DNA from: Leptasterias polaris
Lineage: Eukaryota > Echinodermata > Asteroidea > Forcipulatida > Asteriidae
NCBI GenBank assembly: GCA_037783415.1
Contig: JAZGTN010000052.1
Location: 992,001-1,056,000 of the forward strand
DNA: 64,000 bases
Direction of reading: 5' to 3'
Shown here: positions 1 through 10,948 of the stretch, piece after piece
Position numbering within the stretch: the first letter of the stretch is position 1
Layout: the number at the start of each line of letters is the position of its first letter
The notes under the pieces: generated by a model
Seen by the model: the letters and a program-made list of their open reading frames with translations, nothing else
Databases searched by the model: none
What the model was told of the DNA's origin: nothing
Translations under genes and position numbers: made by a program

Positions 1-45
1 GTTATTTATAAAATTAATAAATCTTTTAGCAGCCCTTTATTTCTT

Positions 46-2838
46 GTGTACCCTATCAGCACAATCCCAAAGAACGAGCACCTGTTCCTCCTGGGGGATT
101 TCAATGCTAGGGTTGGTGTCGACCACGAATCCTGGCCAGATTGCCTTGGACATTTTGGAGTGGGGAGCATGAACGAAAATGGGCAGAGACTGCTAGAGTT
201 GTGCTGCTATCATAAGCTCTGCATTACCAACACCTATTTCCAGACCAAGCCACTGCACAGGGTCTCCTGGAGACACCCAAGATCAAAGCGCTGGCACCAG
301 CTTGATCTCATCATTACTAGACGAGAGGCACTCAACTCTATCCGCTTCACCCGCACCTTTCACAGTGCAGACTGTGACACGGACCACTCCCTCGTCCTCA
401 GTAAGGTCAAGCTACAGCCGAGGCAGATCCACCATGCCAAGCCGAAGGCACGGCCTAAGATCAACGCCAGCCGCTCTAAAGATCCAAATATCACCAAGCT
501 CTTCCTCACCTCTCTTGATCAAGCACTCTCCTCTTCCAATCAGCAAAGTGCTGTGGACAAGTGGAACTGCCTGCGTGACACCATTTACAACAAAGCCCTC
601 GCAGCATACGGCAAGGAAGTGAGGAAGAACGTAGACTGGTTTGAGGCAAATGCTGCGAAGATGGAGCCTGTTATAGAGGCTAAGCGCACCGCCTTTCTCA
701 AGTTCAAAGAGAATCCATCGACGAGGAATCTTGAGGATCTAAGGAAAGCTAGGAGCAAGGCCCAGCAAACCGCACGACGCTGCGCAAACAACTATTGGCT
801 CAAACTCTCCTCCACCATACAGATCGCCTCTGACACAGGTGACATCAGGGGCATGTACGAGGGAATCAAACAAGCTACAGGTCCCTCCATTAGAAAAACA
901 GCACCTCTCAAATCCAAGTCTGGTGAAGTCATCACCGACAGCAGCAAACAGATGGAAAGATGGGCTGAGCACTACATGGAGTTATATGCAACAGATAACA
1001 CAGTGTCGGAGGAGGCTCTGAATGGCATCGCAAGCCTGCCTGTGATGAAGGAGCTTGATATGGAACCTACTCAAGAGGAGCTTGAAAAAGCCATTGACAG
1101 CCTCAAATGCGGCAAGGCCCCAGGTGCTGATGGGATAACACCTGACGTCATCAAACTTGGGAAACCCTCTCTCCTGCCATATCTCCATGACCTCCTGTGC
1201 CTTTGCTGGAATGAAGGAGCCGTCCCCCAGGACATGCGTGATGCAAAAATCGTCACGCTGTACAAGAACAAGGGCGACCGCAGCGACTGCAACAATTACC
1301 GCGGCATCTCTCTGCTCAGCACTGTGGGGAAGGTCTTCGCACGTGTCGCGCTTATCAGGCTCCAGCGTCTGGCCGAACGTGTCTACCCTGAGTCACAGTG
1401 TGGCTTCAGGGCAGCAAGATCCACGGTGGACATGATCTTCACCCTTCGACAACTGCAGGAGAAATGCCGTGAACAGAGGAGACCCCTGTATCTTGCCTTC
1501 GTCGACCTCACAAAGGCCTTCGACCTTGTTAGCAGAGATGGTCTCTTCAAGCTACTTGCAAAGATCGGCTGCCCGCCAAAATTCCTCAACATCCTGACAT
1601 CTTTTCACAACAACATGCGGGGTTCAGTCTGCTACGATGGAAAAACTTCAGAGGCCTTCCCAATCTGCAGCGGAGTGAAGCAGGGCTGTGTTCTTGCACC
1701 AACCCTCTTCGGAATTTTCTTCTCGCTTCTGCTGTCATTTGCATACGACTCATCCCATGAAGGCGTCTATCTACACTCAAGAGCTGACGGGAAACTCTTC
1801 AACCTTGCCCGCCTGAGATCTAAGACCAAGTGTTCCAGTGTTCTTCTTAGGGAAATGCTATTTGCAGACGATGCCGCTCTAGCATCCCACACAGAGACAG
1901 GGCTCCAGCAGTTGGTGGACAGGCTTTCCTACGCGTGCAAGGAGTTTGCCCTCACCATCAGCATCAAGAAGACCCATGTCATGGCCCAAGATGTCGAAAA
2001 CCCACCCTCCATCTCTATTGGCAACACGACTCTTGACTGTGTGGACTCCTTCACGTACCTCGGGTCAACAGTCTCCAGCAATCTGTCACTTGACGCAGAA
2101 TTGAGCACCCGTCTTGCCAGGGCCGCCGCAGTGATGGCCAGACTGGCAAAGAGAGTGTGGCTAAATAAGAACCTAGCCGTGCGCACAAAACTCCAGGTCT
2201 ACCAAGCATGCGTCACCAGCACTCTGCTATACGGCAGTGAGGCCTGGACCACCTATATCAGACAAGAAAAACGGCTGAACAGCTTCCACCTGCGCTGCCT
2301 ACGCCGCATCTTGGGCATTACATGGCAGGAGAAAGTTCCAAACATCGAAGTCCTGGGACGTGCCCATTCCACCAGCATGTTTGCCATGTTGAGTCAGCGC
2401 CGCCTCAGATGGCTCGGTCACGTCCACAGGATGGACTCCAGTCGGCTGCCAAGAGCAATCCTTTATGGCGTACTTTCATCAGGCTCCAGGCCAATTGGTC
2501 GCCCATACCTACGATTCAAGGACGTATGTAGACGCGACATGAGGCAGGCTGGCATAGACCCCAACAGCTGGGAGGAAGCTGCACAGAAACGCAGCGCCTG
2601 GAGGCAGACAGTTGCCATAGGGGTCAACCACGCTGAAGAGAGGCGCATTTCCTTGCTGCAGGAGAAGAGGCAGAGGAGGAAATTGCGAGTAGCAGCCCCC
2701 ACTCCAGTGTCAGCCCCCTCCCCGTATGTCTGCAACAACTGTGGCAGAGACTGTCATGCAAGAATCGGACTTCTCAGTCACAGCCGCAGCTGCAAGAGAG
2801 AGGAAAATCCCCCGGGTGCAGTCCATCGTCAGTATTGA
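46..2838 (+). CDS. LINE ORF2-type protein: APE endonuclease (C-terminal part), reverse transcriptase, CCHC finger
   Basis: This would nick target DNA and reverse-transcribe the element RNA at the nick. Seen, numbering from the codon at 46: endonuclease motif GDFNARVG at residues 17-24 and TDHSLV at 112-117; RT thumb/finger entry GKAPGADGITP near 356-366; motif A FVDLTKAFD at 485-493; motif B SGVKQGCVLAP near 542-552; motif C FADD at 606-609; then LLYGSEAW, RRLRWLGHVHRM and a C-terminal C-X2-C-X12-H-X3-C finger at 896-916. The frame has no stop for 930 codons. It is not a normal start: the codon at 46 is GTG, the frame stays open to base 1, and the first in-frame ATG is at 169, after the GDFN motif. 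The first ~150 residues of an APE domain are missing, so this is a 5'-truncated copy. The uninterrupted frame suggests a young insertion. The LINE clade is not assigned. Confidence 0.9.
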   Translation: MYPISTIPKNEHLFLLGDFNARVGVDHESWPDCLGHFGVGSMNENGQRLLELCCYHKLCITNTYFQTKPLHRVSWRHPRSKRWHQLDLIITRREALNSIRFTRTFHSADCDTDHSLVLSKVKLQPRQIHHAKPKARPKINASRSKDPNITKLFLTSLDQALSSSNQQSAVDKWNCLRDTIYNKALAAYGKEVRKNVDWFEANAAKMEPVIEAKRTAFLKFKENPSTRNLEDLRKARSKAQQTARRCANNYWLKLSSTIQIASDTGDIRGMYEGIKQATGPSIRKTAPLKSKSGEVITDSSKQMERWAEHYMELYATDNTVSEEALNGIASLPVMKELDMEPTQEELEKAIDSLKCGKAPGADGITPDVIKLGKPSLLPYLHDLLCLCWNEGAVPQDMRDAKIVTLYKNKGDRSDCNNYRGISLLSTVGKVFARVALIRLQRLAERVYPESQCGFRAARSTVDMIFTLRQLQEKCREQRRPLYLAFVDLTKAFDLVSRDGLFKLLAKIGCPPKFLNILTSFHNNMRGSVCYDGKTSEAFPICSGVKQGCVLAPTLFGIFFSLLLSFAYDSSHEGVYLHSRADGKLFNLARLRSKTKCSSVLLREMLFADDAALASHTETGLQQLVDRLSYACKEFALTISIKKTHVMAQDVENPPSISIGNTTLDCVDSFTYLGSTVSSNLSLDAELSTRLARAAAVMARLAKRVWLNKNLAVRTKLQVYQACVTSTLLYGSEAWTTYIRQEKRLNSFHLRCLRRILGITWQEKVPNIEVLGRAHSTSMFAMLSQRRLRWLGHVHRMDSSRLPRAILYGVLSSGSRPIGRPYLRFKDVCRRDMRQAGIDPNSWEEAAQKRSAWRQTVAIGVNHAEERRISLLQEKRQRRKLRVAAPTPVSAPSPYVCNNCGRDCHARIGLLSHSRSCKREENPPGAVHRQY

Positions 2839-2965
2839 CGGACGGATGCCTACTACCCTATTTACACTTTACTTTCTCTAATATTTCAAAAGCTATCAGG
2901 ATTGTTTTCTGCGATTCAATGATATAGCTTACGCATTAATACAGCAGTGAGCCCACCAGCGATAC
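46..2965 (+). mobile_element. 5'-truncated non-LTR retrotransposon (LINE) copy
   Basis: The element body is the reverse-transcriptase frame plus about 125 bases of 3' untranslated sequence (2839-2965). Bases 1-45 are AT-rich and their translation does not continue the endonuclease fold, so the truncation junction is near 46-50. Truncation from the 5' side is the usual result of target-primed reverse transcription. I see no poly(A) tail or clear target duplication, so the 3' boundary is approximate. It abuts a Helitron-type terminus at 2966, so the LINE may have inserted into such an element. Confidence 0.7.
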
Positions 2966-3007
2966 CCGAACACCTAGTGTTTGTTGTCACAAACACGTTA
3001 AGGCTAG
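2966..3007 (+). mobile_element. Helitron2/Helentron-like 3' terminus (solo end, E0)
   Basis: CCGAACACCT (2966-2975) is followed by an 8-bp hairpin (GTGTTTGT at 2977-2984, ACAAACAC at 2989-2996, loop TGTC) and then CTAG at 3004-3007 before TT. The hairpin resembles that of array B (GTGTTTGT/ACAAACAC), while the CCGAACACCT tag is the array A type. This makes it an intermediate between the two families. The body of this element is not visible upstream because the LINE occupies that position. Confidence 0.55.
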
Positions 3008-4108
3008 TTCTTTTTTTTTACTTCTTCAGATTCTTCTTCTCTTCGTCCCTTGTCCGCTAACAAAAGCACACTTCCCAAGCTCGTATAAACTTGAAATTTC
3101 TACCATAGTTAGATAACCATTAGGAGACGAAACCGTTTCATTTACGTCATGATGACGTCATCAGGTGTAACAAATCACACTTAAGAGACCGGCGGTTGTT
3201 TTATGCGGGATCATACTTAGGACATATAGGTCTTTATTTTTTGTCGTGTGCGTGACCTCACATGACCTCTACTTCCGGTCGAAACAGGAAGAGCCTTGTA
3301 ATTTAAAAGTGGCACACTTTTTGAAGTTTTTTTTAACGGTGTTATAGTCGAGCAAGAGTCTGGTTTAAAAAAAAGCAAGTGACGTCATAAAAGTCAAGAG
3401 CGCCCTCTAGCGGCAGGTTGAAAACAATTAAAAATACACTTTTACTAGATGTCTGTGGCGAAGTTTATGATAATCGTTTCAAAATTGGTATACATAATGA
3501 CCTTCTTTTAGACAACATATGTGTGAATTTTTAGATTGATGACGTCATCGTGTGTCACGTGGTATCGCATTAAAGGTTTACTTTTTGAAGCTGTGTATCT
3601 ACAAAACCACAAGTTTGACTGAGTTGAAACTTGGTATGTTGATAGACAGTTATATTGACTACTTAAAGCTAGAGTGACGACTTGATGACGTCATCAATTT
3701 TTGTAAAACAAATTTTAGAAATTTTGACCAATTGGTACATATCTTCAGTACAAAGCAAGCTATAGTCAAATTTCATTTTGCATGAGACTTGGTAGGTCCT
3801 ACAAGGATATAACGTGGAGTGACGTTTTCACGACGTCATCGATTTTCATGTTATGTCACCACCAAGGTAGTGTTTTACAAGATCTATATGTACAGAACAA
3901 CTTTGGTGATCAAATGGAAACTTTGCATATGTACTCAAGCTGGGATGTGTTACATCCAAAAAGTTTGGTCAAATCTTTAGAACCACCATTCTAAAGACTC
4001 TATAGAAGTGTACAATATTTAATACACAGACATGTTTATAACATTTCTTTGAAACACGAGGTCACACCGAACACCTCTTTTTTGTTTCCAACAAAAAATT
4101 ATGCCTAG
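3008..4108 (+). mobile_element. Array A unit E1, non-autonomous Helitron2/Helentron-like element
   Basis: The unit begins in a T-rich tract and runs through repeated TGACGTCA-bearing segments. It ends in CCGAACACCT (4067-4076), a 9-bp hairpin (TTTTTTGTT 4078-4086, AACAAAAAA 4090-4098) and CTAG (4105-4108) followed by TT. It holds one DR4/ETS block (3253-3278) and a CTCF-like site (3400-3413). A 5' hairpin is missing in this copy. The class assignment is an inference from end structure; no transposition gene is present. Confidence 0.6.
3253..3298 (+). promoter_or_regulatory. DR4 nuclear-receptor-like half-sites next to ETS-like pair (E1)
   Basis: TGACCT (3253-3258) and TGACCT (3263-3268) are separated by CACA, which is a 4-base direct repeat of AGGTCA on the minus strand. 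ACTTCCGG follows at 3271-3278, then a facing GGAA shortly after. The same block is at 7946-7961, 9120-9135 and 16474-16489. DR4 is the classical spacing of thyroid-hormone-receptor and LXR-type heterodimers. Function here is untested. Confidence 0.45.
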
Positions 4109-4110
4109 TT

Positions 4111-4138
4111 AGGTGTTCGGACAAAAGTCCGAATACCT
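4111..4138 (+). repeat. 5' terminal hairpin of E2
   Basis: AGGTGTTCGGAC (4111-4122), loop AAAA, GTCCGAATACCT (4127-4138). This is a 12-bp stem with one mismatch, directly after the CTAGTT end of E1. Its left arm is the exact reverse complement of the CCGAACACCT tag found before the 3' hairpin of each unit. Confidence 0.6.
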
Positions 4139-5403
4139 CTTGTTATTGTTCGTTTTTTTTTTTTACTTCTTCAGATTCTTCTTCTCTTCGCCGCTTGTCC
4201 GCTAACAAAAGCACACTTCCCAAGCTCATATAAACTTGAAATTTTTACCATAGTTAGATAACCATTAGGAGACGAAACCGTTTCATTTACGTCATGATGA
4301 CGTCATCAGGTGTCAAGTTACAAGGTTTTTAAAATTAAAAAATTTAATCTTTGAAAATCCATATCAAATCAACATGAAGAGACCGTCGGTTACTTTTTGC
4401 GGGATTATATAGAGGTAATAAAATTATGGGTCTTTATTTTTTATTATGTGTGTGACATGACTTGACCTCTACTTCCGGTCGAAACAGGAAGAAACAGGAA
4501 GTGCCTTGTAATTTAAAAGTGGCACACTTTTTGAAGTTTTTTTTAACGGTGTTATAGTCGAGCAAGAGTCTGGTTTAAAAAAATAAGACAAGTGACGTCA
4601 TAAAAGTCAAGAGCGCCCTCTAGCGGCAGGTTGAAAACAATTAAAAATACACGTTTACTAGATGTCTGTGGCGAAGTTTATGATAATCGTTTCGAAATTG
4701 GTATACATGATGACCTTCATGCAGACAACATATGTGTGCAGTTTTAGATTGATGACGTCATCGTGTGTCACGTGGTATCGCCTTAAAGGTTTACTTTTTG
4801 AAGCCGTGTATTTACAGAACCACAAGTTCGACTGAGTTGAAACTTGGCATGTTGAAAGACAGTGATATTGACTATGTAAATCTAAAGAAACAACATGATG
4901 ACGTCATTCCTTTTTTTTATACAAATATTTGAAATATTGACCAATTATTACGGGTATTTATTGACCCGCTGTTAAACCACGGGATACACACACACTACGT
5001 GATCTGAACCGGTGGGAAAATCAACCACAAGGTTCAAAGTCCAATAAACAAGCTTGTGGTCTAGTCTCTGTTCAAGGTTCGCGCAACCTGCTTTTGACAA
5101 CACGCTTTGTTAGTCTCTAAAACAGCCGTCCATGCAAACCTCGTTAACAAACAAATGCTAGGCTTTTGAAACTTGAAAGGTAATGAATTTATAAAATATG
5201 AAGTGATGACGTCTGCATGACGTCATCAATTTTCAAGTTATATTACCACCAAGGTAGTGTTTTACAAGATCTAATACGTACAGAACAACTTTGGCATCAA
5301 GCTTAAACTTTGCAAGACAGTAGGCTGGGATGTGTTACATCAGCGCGGCCTTTACACAGAGGGCGCTAGATAAAAACTACGGTCACGAGCTGCTGATGTT
5401 TTG

Positions 5404-5714
5404 TTGCATTCATAGACACAGGAATGGTGGCAACTTCATTTATTATTTTGAATAACATCTTTAGGCTTGTAATCTAGTGGATAATCATTCAAAAATATTG
5501 GGTTTTGATTCCAAAGCGACTACCATGGAAATTTGCCGGGATGCAGATCGATGCCCGCGCCCGTCAAACACTTGATTCTTATGTTCTATCATTCTAAACA
5601 TGTAAGCATTGTTGTGAAAAAATCGTACACGATTATTTCATATGTGATCATAAAGGGAACCAGCCGATCATATTAAGAAACATTATACTTCCATCCAATG
5701 GCCGTCCAAAAACC
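5404..5714 (+). repeat. SINE-like module with tRNA-type A/B boxes, copy 1
   Basis: TAATCTAGTGG at 5470-5480 resembles a pol III A box, and GGTTTTGATTCC at 5501-5512 resembles a B box. Their starts are 31 bases apart, close to tRNA spacing. Other copies lie at 10173-10492, 12139-12444, 15498-15815 and 18828-19154, always inside array A units. The boxes are degenerate, so a tRNA-derived SINE head is plausible but not certain. Confidence 0.35.
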
Positions 5715-5974
5715 AATGTATCAACTCGCAGAAGCACACCGCCACGTGTAATACACTGCGACATTGAAGACATTGAGCAGTCCACGAAGACTGTACTGTG
5801 TATTGCATGATGGCGTACAGTTGCACGCCACAGGTCATCGTACTTACAACTTATCAATGGCGTACTGACATTATAGATCTGAATTCCGCTCATATTCAGC
5901 GTCTAATTGTTCCCCTATTCGCCATTCTTGTTGCTTAATGATCAAAATGGAATTAAAGACGAAGTTTCGCTGAG

Positions 5975-6163
5975 ATGGCCACCTATACTTCAGTGATTCA
6001 TATGACTATTAATTTTGTGAGAAAATGCAAGCAGAAAAGGACGAACATTATTGGTTATGTTTTGATCACACTCCGAGAAGGAAGGATGTGTCATCGGATC
6101 GTGAAGGGTGCTTCAGACCCTGCTAACGGCATGTCTTTATCGTTGCTACACGGGACTAAAACG
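5975..6163 (+). other. Exon-like open segment ending at a consensus 5' splice site, copy 1
   Basis: An ATG at 5975 opens a 63-codon frame that ends in LLHGTKT, directly followed by GTAAGT at 6164-6169. The product is basic (RKCKQKR near the start) and I do not recognise it. The second copy (13717-13896) keeps this frame despite deletions of 3 and 9 bases. Both facts fit a captured exon, but only two copies are available and chance is not excluded. Confidence 0.25.
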
Positions 6164-6720
6164 GTAAGTTTTTGTGTGGACATCAATGCTTTTCAAAATG
6201 ATTCTTTTATTTAATGCACAATTACGTTATAAAGTTTATCCTGTATCATCAAGTGGTGACGTTGGTGAAATGGTTTTAAAACCAAGGAACGTTTAGTATG
6301 AACGTCGAAGAGATAGAATTGGGCAATGGAGGGATTGGTATGATTGTTGGCTGTGTCACTATAGTCAGCAAATGGTCAGACTGATGAATGTTTTTCGTCA
6401 ACTTTGTATTATGACATAATTATTTGAAAACCCTTCGATAAAGTTTCCCCTAATAAGGTTTCGTTTATAAGTTGTTCACATCAAAAACAAGATGTGCACC
6501 TTCTACTAATTTTTTCTTGCGTAATTTCTTTACTCTGATATGTTGTATTGTTGAGCGCAATATAAACTCAATAAATTATTATTATTATTATTATATAATC
6601 ATGAAAGGTTGTAAGTCTTGAATTTTAGTAAGTCTTGAATTTTATGAAATTGAGCAGTTTCAGCTTGACTTGCATTGCTTTGAGTCATACTTTGTATACA
6701 ATTGTTTTTTTCATCTTCAG

Positions 6721-6826
6721 AATATACAACACATCCAGTACCCGAATGGTCTCCAGTGAAAGATTTCATAATCATTGTTGTGTTCCATCCCCTAATTTCT
6801 TGCCGAGTGTATGATGCACCATACAG
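6721..6826 (+). other. Exon-like segment between splice-like signals, copy 1
   Basis: A pyrimidine-rich run ending in TCATCTTCAG (to 6720) precedes a 106-base segment that ends at ACAG|GTAGAA (6826/6827). Joined in phase 0 to the upstream segment, it adds NIQHIQYPNGLQ and then a stop. The copy at 14454-14559 has the same length and the same bordering signals. Confidence 0.22.
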
Positions 6827-7554
6827 GTAGAAATAATTATTAACTCATTAATAATATTTAATTAGTTAAAATTCACGAGAAGCTAAAACTGCCGTCTTCA
6901 TGACTTGCCTTTATCTTGCCTAATTTTTAAAAACAAGTGTCTTTTCTTTAAATTTTATAAATTTAACAAACCGTTCTGTATGAAAACTAATGTCTAAAAA
7001 TCAAGCAAGCTATTTTTAAAAATGCAACCAATAGCTCACACTATGCTCGACTTATTTTAACGACATCATCAATCAGTATTGAACAATCAAAGTATCATGC
7101 ACCGATACATGAGAAGCCAAATCACAGTATTTGAAAACCTGTTAAAACTTATAAGAATTGTAATTTAATAATGTCAACATGATTTGCACAGTCGGATTAA
7201 ATAAAGAATCAATATCCATTGAAAAATAAAAAACTTCAGTGAGTGGCATACATGATAGTTGTACTTGTGAGTAATTCAAAGGCTCGTTTTAAGATGTGCA
7301 ACCAAAATGAAAGGGGAAGTCGAAAAATGAATGTTGCTCTGTATGAAAGGACATTATTGACCCTCTGCCCTTTCAAATAAATTAAATATTGTACTCTTTT
7401 GCTGACAATACGTTTTGTAAGTTCACCTTCGTTTTTCAATTACAATTTAAAGCACATAACTAAATACCAATGTATCGATAAGAACTTATCTAACGTCATA
7501 ATGACGTCATCAGTTTTCAAATTTGGCTTTAACAAAAGATGATTATTTTTAATT

Positions 7555-7636
7555 AGGTGTTCGGAGCGGGTTCGGAGCGGAGCGTAGCTCCGAACACCTC
7601 TTCTTATTAGGTGTTCGGACAAAAGTCCGAATACCT
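7555..7636 (+). repeat. Two stacked 5' terminal hairpins
   Basis: The first hairpin has perfect 13-bp arms (AGGTGTTCGGAGC at 7555-7567, GCTCCGAACACCT at 7587-7599). The second (7609-7636) is the standard 12-bp version with loop AAAA and opens unit E3. The first has no element body behind it, so it is a solo 5' end. Confidence 0.55.
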
Positions 7637-8812
7637 CTTGTTATTGTTCGTGTTTTTTTTTTACTTCTTCAGATTCTTCTTCTCTTCGCCGCTTGTCCGC
7701 TAACAAAAGCACACTTCCCAAGCTCATATAAACTTGAAATTTTTACCATAGTTAGATAACCATTAGGAGACGAAACCGTTTCATTTACGTCATGATGACG
7801 TCATCAGGTGTCAAATTACAAGGTTTTTAGAAGAAAAAAAAATTAATCTTTGAAATTCTGTAACAAATCACATTTAAGAGACCGGCGGTTGTTTTATGCG
7901 GGATCATACTTAGGTCATATAGGTCTTTATTTTTTGTCGTGTGCGTGACCTCACATGACCTCTACTTCCGGTCGAAACAGGAAGAAACCGGAAGTGCCTT
8001 GTAATTTAAAAGTGGCACACTTTTTGAAGTTTTTTTAAACGGTGTTATAGTCGAGCAAGAGTCTGGTTTAAAAAAATAAGACAAGTGACGTCATAAAAGT
8101 CAAGAGCGCCCTCTAGCGGCAGGTTGAAAACAATTAAAAATACACTTTTACTAGATGTCTGTGGCGAAGTTTATGATAATCGTTTCAAAATTGGTATACA
8201 TAATGACCTTCATGCAGACAACATATGTGTGAATTTTTAGATTGATGACGTCATCATGTGTCACGTGGTATCGCATTAAAGGTTTACTTTTTGAAGCTGT
8301 GTATCTACAAAACCACAAGTTTGACTGAGTTGAAACTTGGCATGTTGATAGACAGTTATATTGACTACTTAAAGCTAGAGTGACGAATTGATGACGTCAT
8401 CCAATTTTGTTTTACAAATTTTAGAAATATTGACCAATTGGTACATATCTTCAGTACAAAGCAAGCTATAGTCAAATTTCATTTTGCATGAGACTTGGAA
8501 GGTCCAACAAGGATATAACGTGGAGTGACGTTTTCACGACGTCATCGATTTTCATGTTATGTCACCACCAAGGTAGTGTTTTACAAGATCTATATGTACA
8601 GAACAACTTTGGTGATCAAATGGAAACTTTGCATGTACTCAAGCTGGGATGTGTTTCATTCAAAAAGTTTGGTCAAATCTTTAGAACCACCATTCTAAAG
8701 ACTCTATAGAAGTACACAATATTTAATACACAGACATGTTTATAACATTTCTTTGAAACACGAGGTCACACCGAACACCTCTTTTTTGTTTCCAACAAAA
8801 AATTATGTCTAG
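7609..8812 (+). mobile_element. Array A unit E3
   Basis: The best-preserved short unit: 5' hairpin (7609-7636), CRE-bearing core, DR4/ETS block (7946-), CTCF-like site near 8105, then CCGAACACCT (8771-8780), 3' hairpin and CTAG (8809-8812) followed by TT. At ~1.2 kb it can serve as the type copy. A 73-codon open frame at 8488 is shared with sister units but shows no sign of constraint. Confidence 0.62.
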
Positions 8813-9987
8813 TTGTTCGTTTTTTTTTTTTTTTACTTCTTCAGATTCTTCTTCTTCTCTTCGCCGCTTGTCCGCTAACAAAAGCACACTTCCCAAGCTC
8901 ATATAAACTTGAAATTTCTACCATAGTTAGATAACCAGTAGGAGACGAAACCGTTTCATTTACGTTATGATGACGTCATCAGGTGTCAAATTACAAGGTT
9001 TTTAGAAAAAAATAAATTAATCTTTGAAATTCTGTAACAAATCACACTTAGGAGACCGGCGGTTGTTTTATGCGGTATCATACTTAGGTCATATAGGTCT
9101 TTATATTTTGTCGTGTGCGTGACCTCACATGACCTCTACTTCCGGTCGAAATAGGAAGAAACCGGAAGTGCCTTGTAATTTAAAAGTGGCACACTTTGAC
9201 AAGTTTTTTTTAACGGTGTTATAGTCGAGCAAGAGTCTGGTTTAAAAAAATAAGACAAGTGAGGTCATAAAAGTCAAGAGCGCCCTCTAGCGGCAGGTTA
9301 AAAACAATTAAAAATACACTTTTACTAGATGTCTGTGGTGAAGTTTATGATAATCGTTTCAAAATTGGTATACATAATGACCTTCATGCAGACAACATAT
9401 GTGTGAATTTTTAGATTGATGACGTCATCATGTGTCACGTGGTATCGCATTAAAGGTTTACTTTTTGAAGCTGTGTATCTACAAAACCACAAGTTTGACT
9501 GAGTTGAAACTTGGCATGTTGATAGACAGTGATATTGACTACTTAAAGCGAGAGTGACGACTTGATGATGTCATCATATTTTTTTTTACAAATTTTTGAA
9601 ATTTTGACCAATTGTTACATATCTTCAGTTCAAAGCAAGCTATAATCGAATTTCATTTTGCATGAGACTTGGAAGGTCCTACAAGGATATAATGTTGAGT
9701 GACGTTTTCAAGACGTCATCGATTTTCATGTTATGTCACCACCAAGGTAGTGTTTTACAAGATCTATATGTACAGAACAACTTTGGTGATCAAATGGAAA
9801 CTTTGCATGTACTCATGCTGGGATGTGTTACATCCAAAAAGTTTGGTCAAATCTTTAGAACCACCATTCTAAAGACTCTATAGAAGTATATCAATATTTA
9901 ATACACAGACATGTTGATAACATTTCTTTGAAACACGAGGTCACACCGAACACCTCTTTTTTGTTTCCAACAAAAAATTATGTCTAG
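8813..9987 (+). mobile_element. Array A unit E4
   Basis: It begins TTGTTCG plus a T tract, so most of the 5' hairpin is lost, and ends with the 3' hairpin and CTAG at 9984-9987. Its CRE-like sites at about 8971, 9116 (TGACCTCA variant), 9257, 9420, 9567 and 9711 are spaced 141-163 bases apart. This suggests the unit is built from diverged ~145-base monomers. Confidence 0.6.
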
Positions 9988-10948
9988 TTAGGTTTTATTT
10001 TTGTATTGTGTGCGTGACATTACGTTACCTCTACATCCGGTCGAAACAGGAAGTGCCTTGTTATACTTTACTTTTTGACCGATTAATATTGTTCTCTCCC
10101 TGCAAATAAGACTGAGAAAAGAAGGGAAATACTCAGGTCCAATTTTGTCGATAAATAACGCCTTTTTAATTGTTGCATTCGTATACACAGGAAGTGTGGC
10201 AGCTTTATTTATTATTTTGAATAACATCTTTAGGATTGTAATCGAGTGGATAAACATTCAACAATATTGGGTTTTGATTCCAAAGCGACTACCATGGAAA
10301 CTAGCATGCAGATCGATGCCCGCGCCCGTCAAATACTTAATTATTATGTTCTATCATTCTAAACATGTAATCTTTGTTGTGAAAAAATCGTACACGATTA
10401 TTTCATATGTGATCATTATAAAAACAAGTAAAGGGAACCAACCGATCATATCAAGAAACATTATACTTCCATCCAATGGCCGTCCAAAAACCAATTAAGT
10501 AAATAAACTCGCAATTCAAGTCCAAATTGCACGGAAAAAGAGTAACTTTATTGGGTTCAAACAATGGAAGGGAGAAACTCTTGTGAAAGTAGTGATGGAA
10601 TAATTTGTTTCTAAATTGACTCATACACTAACTTTTGATAAGAACCTATAGTACAAATTTCTAACAGAGTCCTGTATAACAATTTGTTCAATTACATTTG
10701 AGCCACTGCTAGTTCTTACAAGATTTATAAGTACAGAAAGACTTTGGTAATCAAGCTGAAACTTTGCATGTATCCAAGTTGGGATATGTTACGTCCCCAA
10801 AATTTGTTCACACCACGATGGCGTCATCGAGTGTGACATGACGTCACCTTAAAGGTGCAGGTTCAAGATCTATATACTGAGTAGTAAATGCTTGGTCCTG
10901 GGGGAAAAAAATTACCGAACACCTTGTTTTTGTGCTCGCAACAAAAAC
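9988..10948 (+). mobile_element. Array A unit E5, truncated variant with SINE-like module
   Basis: The unit enters directly at the ETS-bearing block (TACCTCTACATCCGGTCG near 10024-10041) and continues into the SINE-like module (10173-10492). It ends with CCGAACACC (10915-10923) and a hairpin built on GTTTTTGT/AACAAAAAC, without CTAG. The core upstream of the ETS block is missing, so it is internally deleted relative to E3. Confidence 0.45.

Larger units (their letters stand above)
4109..7554 (+). mobile_element. Array A long unit E2 (composite)
   Basis: It starts with the 5' hairpin (4111-4138), then repeats the E1-type core to about 4960. Next come a ~380-base linker, the SINE-like module (5404-5714), and a ~1.6 kb segment with splice-like signals. 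It does not end in the CTAG terminus. Instead the next 5' hairpin starts at 7555. A second copy of the whole arrangement is E6 (10949-15296). The extra cargo relative to the 1.1-kb units suggests capture of flanking or host sequence, which is an inference. Confidence 0.5.

Noticed and set aside
46..48. Translation start of the LINE protein at GTG
   Set aside because: An animal LINE would not normally start at GTG, the frame is open to the window edge, and the upstream domain is missing. It is a truncation point, not a start.
302..2738. Short frames in other phases and on the opposite strand of the LINE
   Set aside because: They overlap the reverse-transcriptase frame and show no domain. They are shadows of a strong coding sequence.
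5470..5512. A functional tRNA gene
   Set aside because: Only A- and B-box-like sequences are visible. No acceptor stem or anticodon arm can be drawn.
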